In this document: positions 1-7,994 of the stretch, one piece after another
Layout of the letters: each line of letters opens with the position of its first letter
Position numbering within the stretch: the stretch's first letter is position 1
Assembly (NCBI RefSeq): GCF_012524075.1
Contig: NZ_JAAZUI010000007.1
Coordinates: 100,664 to 164,663 of the forward strand
DNA: 64,000 nucleotides
Source of the DNA: Lutibacter sp. B1
GTDB taxonomy: Bacteria > Bacteroidota > Bacteroidia > Flavobacteriales > Flavobacteriaceae
Direction: 5' to 3'
Translations under genes and position numbers: made by a program
Notes under the pieces: model-generated
Seen by the model: the letters and a program-made list of their open reading frames with translations, nothing else
Database searches by the model: none
What the model was told of the DNA's origin: nothing

Positions 1-21
1 TTAATAAAAAACTAATATATT

Positions 22-639
22 ATGGCAAGAAGAGAAAGCGGCGGTGATTTTAGTGCTAGTTCAATGGCAGACATTGCGTTCTTGCTTCTAATATTTTTCT
101 TAGTAACTACAACTATGGATGTTGATTCTGGAATTGCACGTAAATTACCGGAAAAAACGCCACAAGATGTTCAAGTAACTATCAAAGAAAAAAATGTGTT
201 AGATATTGTTGTTAACAGAAACAATCAACTTTTAGTTGAAAATGAATTTGTTCAAGTTACCGACATAAAAAGACTAGCAATGGAATTCATCGATAATGGT
301 GGAGGTATAGGAGCACCAAAAGAAGGAAAACCAGGAGAACCTTGCGATTATTGTAAAGGTAGAAGAGATCCTGAATCATCAGATCATCCATCGAAGGCTA
401 TTATATCTTTACAAAGCGATAGAGGAACAACTTATGGTATGTATGTTTCAATTCAAAACGAAATTGAAGCTGCTTACAATGAGTTAAGAAACAGATTGGC
501 TGTTGAAAAATATGGAAGATCTTATAATGATTTGTTAGATGATTATAATGATAACCCTACTGAAAGCCTTAAAGAGAAAATAGATTATTTGAAGGATAGT
601 TACCCTCAAATTATCTCTGAACCTGAACCAATAAAATAG
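22..639 (+). CDS. exbD: ExbD/TolR-family biopolymer transport protein (first copy)
   Basis: Inner-membrane component of an ExbB-ExbD-type proton-driven motor that powers TonB-dependent import. Residues 1-10 are basic and cytoplasmic, residues 15-33 form one membrane segment, and Asp17 at its start matches the proton-conducting aspartate of ExbD. The periplasmic part is longer than in the 140-residue E. coli protein and carries a Gly/Pro-rich insert with a cysteine pair, Cys108 and Cys111 (CDYC). A second exbD follows after 9 bp, so the two are co-transcribed, probably with an exbB-like gene upstream of the window. The many SusC-type receptors in this window would depend on such a motor. Family assignment is secure; the role of the cysteine insert is unknown. 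Confidence 0.9.
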   Translation: MARRESGGDFSASSMADIAFLLLIFFLVTTTMDVDSGIARKLPEKTPQDVQVTIKEKNVLDIVVNRNNQLLVENEFVQVTDIKRLAMEFIDNGGGIGAPKEGKPGEPCDYCKGRRDPESSDHPSKAIISLQSDRGTTYGMYVSIQNEIEAAYNELRNRLAVEKYGRSYNDLLDDYNDNPTESLKEKIDYLKDSYPQIISEPEPIK

Positions 640-648
640 TATCAGATT

Positions 649-1122
649 ATGAGTAAGTTTAAAAAGAAGAAAAAAGGGTTACCTGCTATTTCTACAGCAT
701 CATTACCTGATATTGTATTTATGCTATTGTTCTTTTTTATGGTTTCAACAACTATGCGAGAAACTGATTTATTAATTAAAAAACCAAATCTTCCAACTGC
801 AAGTGAGGTGAAAAAATTAGAACTTAAAAGTTTGGTAAGTACTATTTATGTTGGTAAATCAAAAGATAAAAGAATAGCTGGTGATAAAATACAAGCGAAT
901 GATAAGATTATAGATGTAAAAGATGTACCTAATTTTATATTTTCTGAAAGAGCTTTAAGAAAAGAAGAAGAAGTTAAATTTATGACTACTTCAATTAAGG
1001 CCGATAAAGATGCAAGTGTAGGTACCATTTTGGATATCAAAGAACAATTAAGAGATATAAATGCTTTAAAAGTTAGTTTTTCAACCAGAAAAGGTTCTGA
1101 CATAAAAAGTAACTATAAATAA
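649..1122 (+). CDS. exbD: ExbD/TolR-family biopolymer transport protein (second copy)
   Basis: Second, shorter ExbD paralogue of 157 residues. It has a lysine-rich cytoplasmic start (residues 2-9), a single membrane segment at about 19-36, and Asp21 at the position of the conserved proton-carrying aspartate. It lacks the cysteine-containing insert of the upstream copy. It lies 9 bp downstream of that copy on the same strand and is followed by an intrinsic terminator, so it ends the operon. Paired ExbD genes are common in Bacteroidota; the two may form a heteromeric motor with ExbB/TolQ, which is inference. Confidence 0.88.
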   Translation: MSKFKKKKKGLPAISTASLPDIVFMLLFFFMVSTTMRETDLLIKKPNLPTASEVKKLELKSLVSTIYVGKSKDKRIAGDKIQANDKIIDVKDVPNFIFSERALRKEEEVKFMTTSIKADKDASVGTILDIKEQLRDINALKVSFSTRKGSDIKSNYK

Positions 1123-1144
1123 TTTATATTTTCTATAATAAAAT

Positions 1145-1180
1145 AAAAAGGCAATCTAACTAGTGTAGATTGTCTTTTTT
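1145..1180 (+). terminator. Intrinsic terminator after the exbD pair
   Basis: A stem of AGGCAATCT with AGATTGTCT (one G-U pair, extendable by one pair into the loop) is followed by six T. It is preceded by an A-run that pairs with the T-run. Confidence 0.8.
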
Positions 1181-1192
1181 AGTTTTATAAAG

Positions 1193-1200
1193 TATATTTG
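1193..1200 (+). promoter_or_regulatory. Bacteroidota-type -7 box directly before the barrel-protein gene
   Basis: TATATTTG fits TAnnTTTG. It ends only 4 bp before the ATG at 1205, so the message would be leaderless or nearly so if this box is used. No convincing TTTG is seen at -33. Confidence 0.45.
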
Positions 1201-1204
1201 TTAT

Positions 1205-1882
1205 ATGGGAAAATATTTCTTTTTGATTTTCTTCTTCTTTGGCTTAATTAAAATTGAAGCCCAAACAAAAATTGATACTGTAGATTTAAAATATTTAGAA
1301 GATCAGATTTATGTTTCATTAACCTATAATATTTTAACTAACAAGCCAAAAGATATTTCGCAAAATGGATTTTCCGGAGGTATATCAGTTGGTTTTATAA
1401 AAGACATTCCTTTTAATTCTAAAAGAAATTATGGTTTAGGCATTGGATTGGGATATGCGTATAATGCAGCTATACAAAATTTAAAAATTTCAAGAGAAAA
1501 CAAGCAAACTGTATTTGAATTAGCACAAGACTATGATACTAACAGGCTTGTAATGCATTCGCTTGAATTGCCAATAGAAATTAGGTGGAGAAACTCTACG
1601 CCAGTTAAGTATAGGTTTTGGCGTATTTACGGAGGGTTTAAATTTTCTTATTTATTTTCAATTAAATCTAAATATGAAGATACCAATGGAATAATAACTA
1701 CTAAAAATATACCTGAATTTAATAAGTTGCAATATGGTATAACTTTAGCTACAGGTTATAGTACTTGGAATATATATTTGTATTATGGCTTAAATACTTT
1801 GTTTAAAGATACTGTAAAATTTGAGAATGAAAACCTTAAACTGAATGAGTTTAATGTAGGGCTAAAATTTTACATCATGTAA
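1205..1882 (+). CDS. Outer-membrane beta-barrel (porin/PorT-like) protein
   Basis: 225 residues. Residues 1-19 are a signal peptide ending in an Ala-Gln cleavage context typical of Flavobacteriaceae. The rest is made of alternating short strands rich in Tyr, Gly and aromatic residues, and it ends in ...KFYIM, consistent with a small 8-stranded barrel of the OMP_b-brl/PorT-like group. No enzyme motif is present. The gene has its own -7 box immediately upstream and converges with the next gene, overlapping it by 13 bp. Membership in the PorT secretion family is possible but cannot be decided by eye. Substrate and partner are unknown. Confidence 0.65.
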   Translation: MGKYFFLIFFFFGLIKIEAQTKIDTVDLKYLEDQIYVSLTYNILTNKPKDISQNGFSGGISVGFIKDIPFNSKRNYGLGIGLGYAYNAAIQNLKISRENKQTVFELAQDYDTNRLVMHSLELPIEIRWRNSTPVKYRFWRIYGGFKFSYLFSIKSKYEDTNGIITTKNIPEFNKLQYGITLATGYSTWNIYLYYGLNTLFKDTVKFENENLKLNEFNVGLKFYIM

Positions 1883-2481
1883 ATGTAAATATAGTATACT
1901 ATAAATTGACTTACTAACCCAAAAATAAAACCTAAAGAAATTTCATTTAATTGATGTGCTTTTAATTTTAATCTTGTTGAAGATATTACACCTCCTATTA
2001 TAAACAATACTGCTAAAATTATTATTAAATTAATTTTATAATAGTGACTAAAACAAATTAAAAAACCTATTAAGCCTGAAATTGCAGCAGTATGCAAGCT
2101 TATTTTATACTTTAAATGTAAAAGAATATAAGAAAAAATTAAGCATAATCCATAGCCAAAGTAGAAAAGAGCTAATAAATCGACTATTGTTGATTTATAG
2201 AGCCAGTTTCCTATAATGTAAGAAATACCAATAAAGAGTAAAGTTGGAAATTTTCTTTCTTCAATTGTTACCATATGATAGGTTTTTATCATTTCAAATC
2301 TTTTCAGAAGATAAGTTAGAAACAAAGGAAAAATATATGTGCCTATAAAAATTACTAATAACATCATATATTCCTGAGGTTTAAATATAAACTCCGGAAC
2401 AAAAATAAAATAAAGCAAAGCACCTATAATTGGAAAATTAATTGGGTGAAAAAAGTAAGATATATATTTTGAAAATTTCAT
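1870..2481 (-). CDS. Polytopic membrane protein, PAP2-like
   Basis: 203 residues, almost entirely hydrophobic, with about six membrane segments. The segment SLHTAAISG (about residues 128-136) and a later Arg/His-containing stretch before a Gly-Phe-rich helix resemble the SGH...H core of PAP2-type lipid phosphatases. The motif is incomplete, so activity is uncertain. It starts 19 bp after the rpoN stop on the same strand and is probably co-transcribed. Its 3' end overlaps the convergent barrel-protein gene by 13 bp. Confidence 0.6.
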   Translation of the reverse strand: MKFSKYISYFFHPINFPIIGALLYFIFVPEFIFKPQEYMMLLVIFIGTYIFPLFLTYLLKRFEMIKTYHMVTIEERKFPTLLFIGISYIIGNWLYKSTIVDLLALFYFGYGLCLIFSYILLHLKYKISLHTAAISGLIGFLICFSHYYKINLIIILAVLFIIGGVISSTRLKLKAHQLNEISLGFIFGLVSQFIVYYIYIYMM

Positions 2482-2500
2482 AGTAATTTTAAACCTAAGG

Positions 2501-3958
2501 CTAAATTTCTTTTCTTAATCGAGCAACCGGAATATCTAATTGCTCTCTATATTTAGCAACAGTTCTTCTTGCAATAGGATAGCCTTTTTCTTTTAATAGA
2601 TTAGATAGCTTATCATCTGTTAAGGGTTTCTTTTTATCCTCTTTTTTTATTACGGAAGCTAAAATGTTTTTGATTTCAATTGTTGAAACATCTTCACCTT
2701 GATCGTTTTTCATTGATTCGGAAAAGAATTCTTTAATTAATTTTGTTCCATAAGGTGTTGTTACATATTTGCTGTTTGCAACTCTAGAAACTGTTGAAAC
2801 ATCCATATCAATAGCATCTGCAATATCTTTTAAAATCATGGGTTTCAATTTTCTTTCGTCTCCGGTTAAAAAATATTCTTTTTGATGGTGCATTATAGCA
2901 TTCATATTTAACAAAAGAGTTTGCTGGCGTTGTTTTATGGCGTCAATAAACCATTTAGCTGCATCTAATTTTTGTTTGATGAATACAACAGCATCTTTTT
3001 GAGATTTTGACTTGTCTTTTGTATCTTTATAACCTTGTAACAAATCGTTATATTCTTTAGATATATGAAGTTCAGGAGCATTTCTAGAATTTAATGTAAG
3101 CTCTAATTCTCCTTCAACAATTCGAATTGTAAAATCAGGAACAATTTGTTCGGCTAATTTATTATTACCAACATAAGATCCGCCAGGTTTTGGATTTAAC
3201 TTCTCAATTTGCTTAATAGCTTCTTTTAATTCGTTTTCACTAACATGAAATTTTTGTGTTAGTTTAGAATAATGTTTTTTTACAAAATGGTCAAAAGAAT
3301 TTTCTAATATATTAATTGCTAAATTTCTGCTTGGATGCTCTTCTTTTCGTTTTAATTGAATTAATAAACATTCTTTTAAGTCGCGTGCACCCACACCGGC
3401 AGGATCCAAATCCTGAACAATTTTTAAAAGGCGTTCGAGTTCTTCTTGTGTTGTAAAAATACCTTGAGTAAATGCCAAATCGTCTAAAATATCTTCTAAG
3501 TCTCTTCTTATATAACCGCTTTCATCAATACTTCCAATTAAAAAATCTGTAATTATTTCTTCATCATCATTTAATCGATAGGTATGTATTTGATTTTTTA
3601 AATGCTGTGTAAATGAAGTTCCGGAGGCATAAGGTATGTGTTTATCTTCGTCATCCGATGAATAATTATTTGTTTGAGTTTTGTAATTAGGAATTTCATC
3701 ATCACTCAAATATTCATCAATATTTATATCTTCAGCACTTATACTTTCATTTCCAGTTTCATCATAATCATTATCAATTTGAGAGTTGTCATAATCATCT
3801 ACATTCTCTTTACCGCTTTCTAAAGCAGGATTTTCTTCTAATTCTTGTTTTAAACGTTGTTCAAATGCCTGTGTAGGCAATTGAATCAATTTCATCAATT
3901 GAATTTGTTGAGGAGATAATTTTTGTAAAAGTTTATATTGTAAACTCTGTTTTAACAT
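2501..3958 (-). CDS. rpoN: RNA polymerase sigma-54 factor
   Basis: Alternative sigma factor that recognises -24/-12 promoters and needs an AAA+ activator. Residues 1-48 form the Gln/Leu-rich region I (LSPQQIQLMKLIQLPTQAFEQ). Residues 50-105 are a strongly acidic region II. The core-binding domain follows, then a helix-turn-helix near 370-395, and the signature RpoN box ARRTVAKYR lies near the C-terminus. Length (485 aa) is normal for the family. It precedes a small membrane-protein gene, and a terminator separates it from asnS. No bacterial enhancer-binding protein is seen in this window. Confidence 0.96.
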   Translation of the reverse strand: MLKQSLQYKLLQKLSPQQIQLMKLIQLPTQAFEQRLKQELEENPALESGKENVDDYDNSQIDNDYDETGNESISAEDINIDEYLSDDEIPNYKTQTNNYSSDDEDKHIPYASGTSFTQHLKNQIHTYRLNDDEEIITDFLIGSIDESGYIRRDLEDILDDLAFTQGIFTTQEELERLLKIVQDLDPAGVGARDLKECLLIQLKRKEEHPSRNLAINILENSFDHFVKKHYSKLTQKFHVSENELKEAIKQIEKLNPKPGGSYVGNNKLAEQIVPDFTIRIVEGELELTLNSRNAPELHISKEYNDLLQGYKDTKDKSKSQKDAVVFIKQKLDAAKWFIDAIKQRQQTLLLNMNAIMHHQKEYFLTGDERKLKPMILKDIADAIDMDVSTVSRVANSKYVTTPYGTKLIKEFFSESMKNDQGEDVSTIEIKNILASVIKKEDKKKPLTDDKLSNLLKEKGYPIARRTVAKYREQLDIPVARLRKEI

Positions 3959-3991
3959 ATATTGATTAAACGGGATTTTGAATAAAAATAC

Positions 3992-4025
3992 AAAAAAACA
4001 TAGTATGTTGAATAACTATGTTTTT
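3992..4025 (-). terminator. Intrinsic terminator between asnS and rpoN
   Basis: A perfect 10 bp stem (AAAAACATAG with CTATGTTTTT) encloses a 12 nt loop. Read on the minus strand it follows the asnS stop and ends in a run of T. Confidence 0.75.
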
Positions 4026-4039
4026 ATGATTTAAATTTA

Positions 4040-5473
4040 TTAAAATTCTGCATTTTGTGGTGTTCTTGGATAAGGTATAACATCTCTAATATTACTCATA
4101 CCAGTTGTAAATTGAACCAAGCGCTCAAATCCTAAGCCAAAACCACTATGTACAGCTGTTCCAAATTTTCGAGTGTCTAAATACCACCATAATTCTTTTT
4201 CGTCGATATTTAGTTCTTTTATTTTTTGTTTTAAGATATCTAATCTTTCTTCTCGTTGACTTCCTCCAACAATTTCGCCAATTCCCGGGAATAAAACATC
4301 CATTGCTCTTACGGTTTTACCGTCATCATTCAAACGCATGTAAAAAGCTTTAATACTTGCAGGATAATCAAATAAAATAACCGGAGATTTAAAATGTTTT
4401 TCCACTAAATAGCGTTCATGTTCACTTTGAAGATCAGCGCCCCATTCATCAATTAAAAATTGAAATTTTTTCTTTTTGTTTGGTTTAGAATTCTTTAAAA
4501 TATCTATAGCTTCAGTATAACTAACGCGAATAAAATTGTTTTCTACAACAAATTTTAACTTCTCGATAAGAGACATCTCACTTCTTTCGGCAGCAGGTTT
4601 AGATTTTTCTTCTTGCGTTAATCTATTATCAAGAAACTCAAGGTCGTCTTTACAATTTTGTAAAATGTATGAAATAACTGATTTTATAAAATCTTCAGCT
4701 AAGTCCATATTGTCATCTAAATTGTTAAAAGCAACTTCGGGTTCAATCATCCAAAACTCTGCTAAATGCCTTGTGGTATTTGAATTTTCAGCTCTAAATG
4801 TAGGGCCAAAAGTATATACTTTACCTAAAGCCATTGCATAAGTTTCAGCTTCTAATTGTCCGGATACAGTTAAATTGGTGTTTTTTCCAAAAAAATCTTT
4901 ACTATAATCAATGGTGCCATCTTCATTTTTTGGAGGATTTTCAGGATTAAGTGTAGTTACTGTAAACATTTCTCCAGCACCTTCAGCATCAGAGCCTGTA
5001 ATTATTGGAGCGTGAAAATTATAAAACCCGTTTTCGGTAAAATATTTATGTATTGCAAAAGATAATGCAGATCTAACTCGCATTACTGCACTAAAAGTGT
5101 TTGTTCTAATACGTAAATGTGCATTTTCTCTTAAAAACTCAAGACTGTGTTTTTTAGGTTGAATAGGATATTCTTCAGGATTGGAATCGCCTAAAATTTC
5201 AATTTCAGAAACTTGAATCTCAACACTTTGACCTTTTCCTAAACTTTCAATCAATGTCCCTTTTACAGAAATTGCAGCACCCGTAGTTATTCGTTTTAAA
5301 ATGGTTTCATCAGTATTTTCAAAATCAACAACACACTGTATATTATTTATGGTTGAACCATCATTTAAAGCAATAAATCTGTTAGCTCTAAATGTTCTAA
5401 CCCAACCTTTTACTATAATTTCATGTAAAAAATTGTCTGAACTTAAAAGTTCTGCTACATTAGTTCTTATCAT
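4040..5473 (-). CDS. asnS: Asparagine--tRNA ligase
   Basis: Class IIb aminoacyl-tRNA synthetase that charges tRNA-Asn. The N-terminal OB-fold anticodon-binding domain spans about residues 1-110. The catalytic domain shows class II motif 2 ([21 protein letters not shown]) and motif 3 near the C-terminus ([12 protein letters not shown]). The C-terminal PRTPQNAEF is typical of AsnRS and not of the closely related AspRS. Length (477 aa) is as expected. It is transcribed alone or after the MMPL gene, with its own -7 box at 5495-5502 and a terminator downstream. Confidence 0.97.
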   Translation of the reverse strand: MIRTNVAELLSSDNFLHEIIVKGWVRTFRANRFIALNDGSTINNIQCVVDFENTDETILKRITTGAAISVKGTLIESLGKGQSVEIQVSEIEILGDSNPEEYPIQPKKHSLEFLRENAHLRIRTNTFSAVMRVRSALSFAIHKYFTENGFYNFHAPIITGSDAEGAGEMFTVTTLNPENPPKNEDGTIDYSKDFFGKNTNLTVSGQLEAETYAMALGKVYTFGPTFRAENSNTTRHLAEFWMIEPEVAFNNLDDNMDLAEDFIKSVISYILQNCKDDLEFLDNRLTQEEKSKPAAERSEMSLIEKLKFVVENNFIRVSYTEAIDILKNSKPNKKKKFQFLIDEWGADLQSEHERYLVEKHFKSPVILFDYPASIKAFYMRLNDDGKTVRAMDVLFPGIGEIVGGSQREERLDILKQKIKELNIDEKELWWYLDTRKFGTAVHSGFGLGFERLVQFTTGMSNIRDVIPYPRTPQNAEF

Positions 5474-5494
5474 ATTCTAAATTTTAAGAGTTGC

Positions 5495-5502
5495 AAAGAT
5501 AC
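5495..5502 (-). promoter_or_regulatory. Probable -7 box for asnS
   Basis: On the minus strand this reads TATCTTTG (TAnnTTTG), 21 bp upstream of the asnS ATG. No clear TTTG at -33. Confidence 0.5.
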
Positions 5503-5566
5503 ATATTGAATTAAAAAATTTGGATAACCTTCAATTAAATTTGAAGTTTTTTAGGTAATAATTCAT

Positions 5567-7942
5567 TTATTTGTCTACATTTTCATCATCTGGAGTAAGG
5601 ATGTCTAAAGTAGGTTCTTTAAATACTTTTTTATTAGCTATACTTTTTTCTAAAGAAAGCAATAGCGACGGTAATAATAATAAGTTAGAAACCATTGCAA
5701 ATAATAGAGTTATTGAAACTAAACCTCCAAGTGCAATTGTACCCCCAAAACTTGAAACAGTAAACACTAAAAATCCAAAAAATAAAACTATAGATGTATA
5801 GAACATACTAACACCGGTTTCACGAAGAGCAGCGTAAACTGAATGTTTTATTCTCCAATTATTTGCTATTAATTCTTGCCTGTATTTTGCTAAAAAGTGA
5901 ATGGTATCATCAACCGAAATACCAAAGGCTATACTAAATACTAAAATTGTTGATGGTTTTAGAGGAACTCCTAAATACCCCATTAAACCAGCTGTTATTA
6001 GTAATGGAAATATGTTTGGCACTAATGATATTATAATCATTCTAAAAGAACGAAACATGAAAGCCATAAAAATTGCGATTAATAATATAGCAAGTGAAAG
6101 TGATATGGCTAAATTATTAATTAAAAAATTGGTTCCTTTTAAAAATACCAAGGCTTTTCCTGTCATTGAAACATCGTAATTTTCTTTTGGAAATTCTTTA
6201 TCAATTTTTTGTTGTAATCGTTCTTCAATAATTTCCATTTTATCAGTACCAATATCTTTCATAAATGTTGTTATACGAGCATATCTTCCGGTAGAATCAA
6301 CAAAATTGTTTAAGAGATTGGTATTTCCTGCTGAATTTTTAGTATAAGATAAAATCCAATTTTTTTCTTGACTATTTGGTAATTGATAATATTTTGGTTT
6401 TCCACTATAAAAAGCTTGTTTAGAGTATTTTACCATGTTTAAAACGGAGATTGGCTTAGATAATTGAGGAATTTCTTCTATAGTTTCATCAAGCTCGTTC
6501 ATACGCTTTAAAGTTGATAGTTTCATCACACCTTTTTCAGCTTTGGTATCAATCAAAATTTCGAGAGGCATAATACCGCCAAACTCATCTTCAAAGAAAA
6601 CTATATCCTTATAAAATTGTTTTCCTTTAGGCATATCTTCAATTAAACTGCCCGATACCTTAATCTTATAAATACCAATCATACTAATTATTATTAATAC
6701 AATTGTAGCAGCATATACAGCAAATCTATGGTGCCTTACTATTGATTCCATCCAATTTACAATAGCTTCAATCCATTTGCGTTCAAGGTGTTTTAAGTGT
6801 TTCTCTTTTGGCAAGGGCATAAAACTGTAAATAATTGGTATTATTAATAATGCCAAAATAAATATTGCTAAAATGTTAATTGAAGCAATGGTACCAAATT
6901 CTCTTAAAAGCTGACTTTTAGTAAAAATAAATGTTGCAAATCCGGAAGCCGTAGTAACGTTTGTCATTAAAGTAGCATTCCCAATTTTAGTAATAACTCT
7001 TTGTAATGATTTTGCCTGATTGCCGTGTTTTTTTACTTCCTGTTGATATTTATTTATTAAAAATATGGCATTAGGTACTCCAATTACAATAATTAAAGGA
7101 GGAATCATAGCCATTAAAACCGTAATTTCATATCTAAACAAACCTATAAATCCAAAAGCCCAAATAACACCAATACTTACAACTAAAAGAGTAATGAATG
7201 TTGCTCTAAATGAACGGAAAAAGAAAAAGAAAATTAAAGCAGTTATACCTAAAGCAAGTGCTACAAACATTCCAATTTCATCAATAATATTTTGGGCGTT
7301 CATGGTACGTATATATGGCATACCAGATACTTTAACATCTATATTATTTTCTTTTTCAAATTGATCAATAGCAGGATTTAGGGTATTAAAAACAAAGTCT
7401 TTACGTACTGATGTATTAACAATTTCTTTATTTAAATACACAACCGTTCTAATAGTACCTGTTTTTTTATTATACAAGAAATTATCAAAAAATGGAAGGT
7501 TGTCAAAAAGTTCAGTTTTAATTTTTTGAACTTCTTCTATAGTTTCAGGAGCTTTATTATAAATAGGTTCTAAATCAAACCTCTGTTCTTTAGTATTTTT
7601 ACTAAGTTTTTTAATATCACCAACAGACATTGTAAAATCAACTTCAGGAAAACTGTTTAATTGTTTTGATAAGTTATTCCAATCGTTAAATTTTTTAGGA
7701 GTAAAAACAGTAGAATCATTGGTGGCCAAAATTATTAAATTACCTTCTTCTCCAAAAATTTCTAAAAATCTGTCATATTCAACATTTATTATGTGATTTT
7801 CAGGTAATAAGTTAGCTTCAGTATAAGAAAAACGCATGTATTGCATTTGTGAAGCTAAAAAGTACGTAATTGCAGCTATGGCAATTAAAATAACAAATCT
7901 TCCCTTTAAAATAAGTCTAGAAATCCGAGTCCAAAAATTCAT
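5567..7942 (-). CDS. RND/MMPL-family membrane exporter
   Basis: 791-residue transporter of the RND superfamily (MMPL / hydrophobe-amphiphile efflux-3 type). Membrane segment 1 is at about 13-32. A large periplasmic loop follows (about 35-215), then five clustered segments, then the second half repeats this plan with a segment near 410-430, a second loop and a final five-helix bundle. The sequence GISVDDTIHF in the second bundle carries the acidic pair typical of proton-driven MMPL proteins. The substrate may be lipids or other hydrophobic compounds, which is not deducible here. It lies 52 bp after the DUF5686 gene and may be co-expressed with it. Confidence 0.85.
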   Translation of the reverse strand: MNFWTRISRLILKGRFVILIAIAAITYFLASQMQYMRFSYTEANLLPENHIINVEYDRFLEIFGEEGNLIILATNDSTVFTPKKFNDWNNLSKQLNSFPEVDFTMSVGDIKKLSKNTKEQRFDLEPIYNKAPETIEEVQKIKTELFDNLPFFDNFLYNKKTGTIRTVVYLNKEIVNTSVRKDFVFNTLNPAIDQFEKENNIDVKVSGMPYIRTMNAQNIIDEIGMFVALALGITALIFFFFFRSFRATFITLLVVSIGVIWAFGFIGLFRYEITVLMAMIPPLIIVIGVPNAIFLINKYQQEVKKHGNQAKSLQRVITKIGNATLMTNVTTASGFATFIFTKSQLLREFGTIASINILAIFILALLIIPIIYSFMPLPKEKHLKHLERKWIEAIVNWMESIVRHHRFAVYAATIVLIIISMIGIYKIKVSGSLIEDMPKGKQFYKDIVFFEDEFGGIMPLEILIDTKAEKGVMKLSTLKRMNELDETIEEIPQLSKPISVLNMVKYSKQAFYSGKPKYYQLPNSQEKNWILSYTKNSAGNTNLLNNFVDSTGRYARITTFMKDIGTDKMEIIEERLQQKIDKEFPKENYDVSMTGKALVFLKGTNFLINNLAISLSLAILLIAIFMAFMFRSFRMIIISLVPNIFPLLITAGLMGYLGVPLKPSTILVFSIAFGISVDDTIHFLAKYRQELIANNWRIKHSVYAALRETGVSMFYTSIVLFFGFLVFTVSSFGGTIALGGLVSITLLFAMVSNLLLLPSLLLSLEKSIANKKVFKEPTLDILTPDDENVDK

Positions 7943-7994
7943 CCAAAAATTTTTTGCAAAGGTATAAAAATAGTTGAGTTTTGAGTTCTAAATT

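Noticed and set aside
1205..1882. Naming the small barrel protein PorT of the type IX secretion system
   Set aside because: Size and fold fit, but I see no motif or neighbour specific to PorT, so only a general barrel call is justified.
5529..5546. CTTCAA/TTGAAG hairpin between the MMPL gene and asnS
   Set aside because: The T-run is on the plus strand, while both genes are on minus, so it does not fit a terminator for either.
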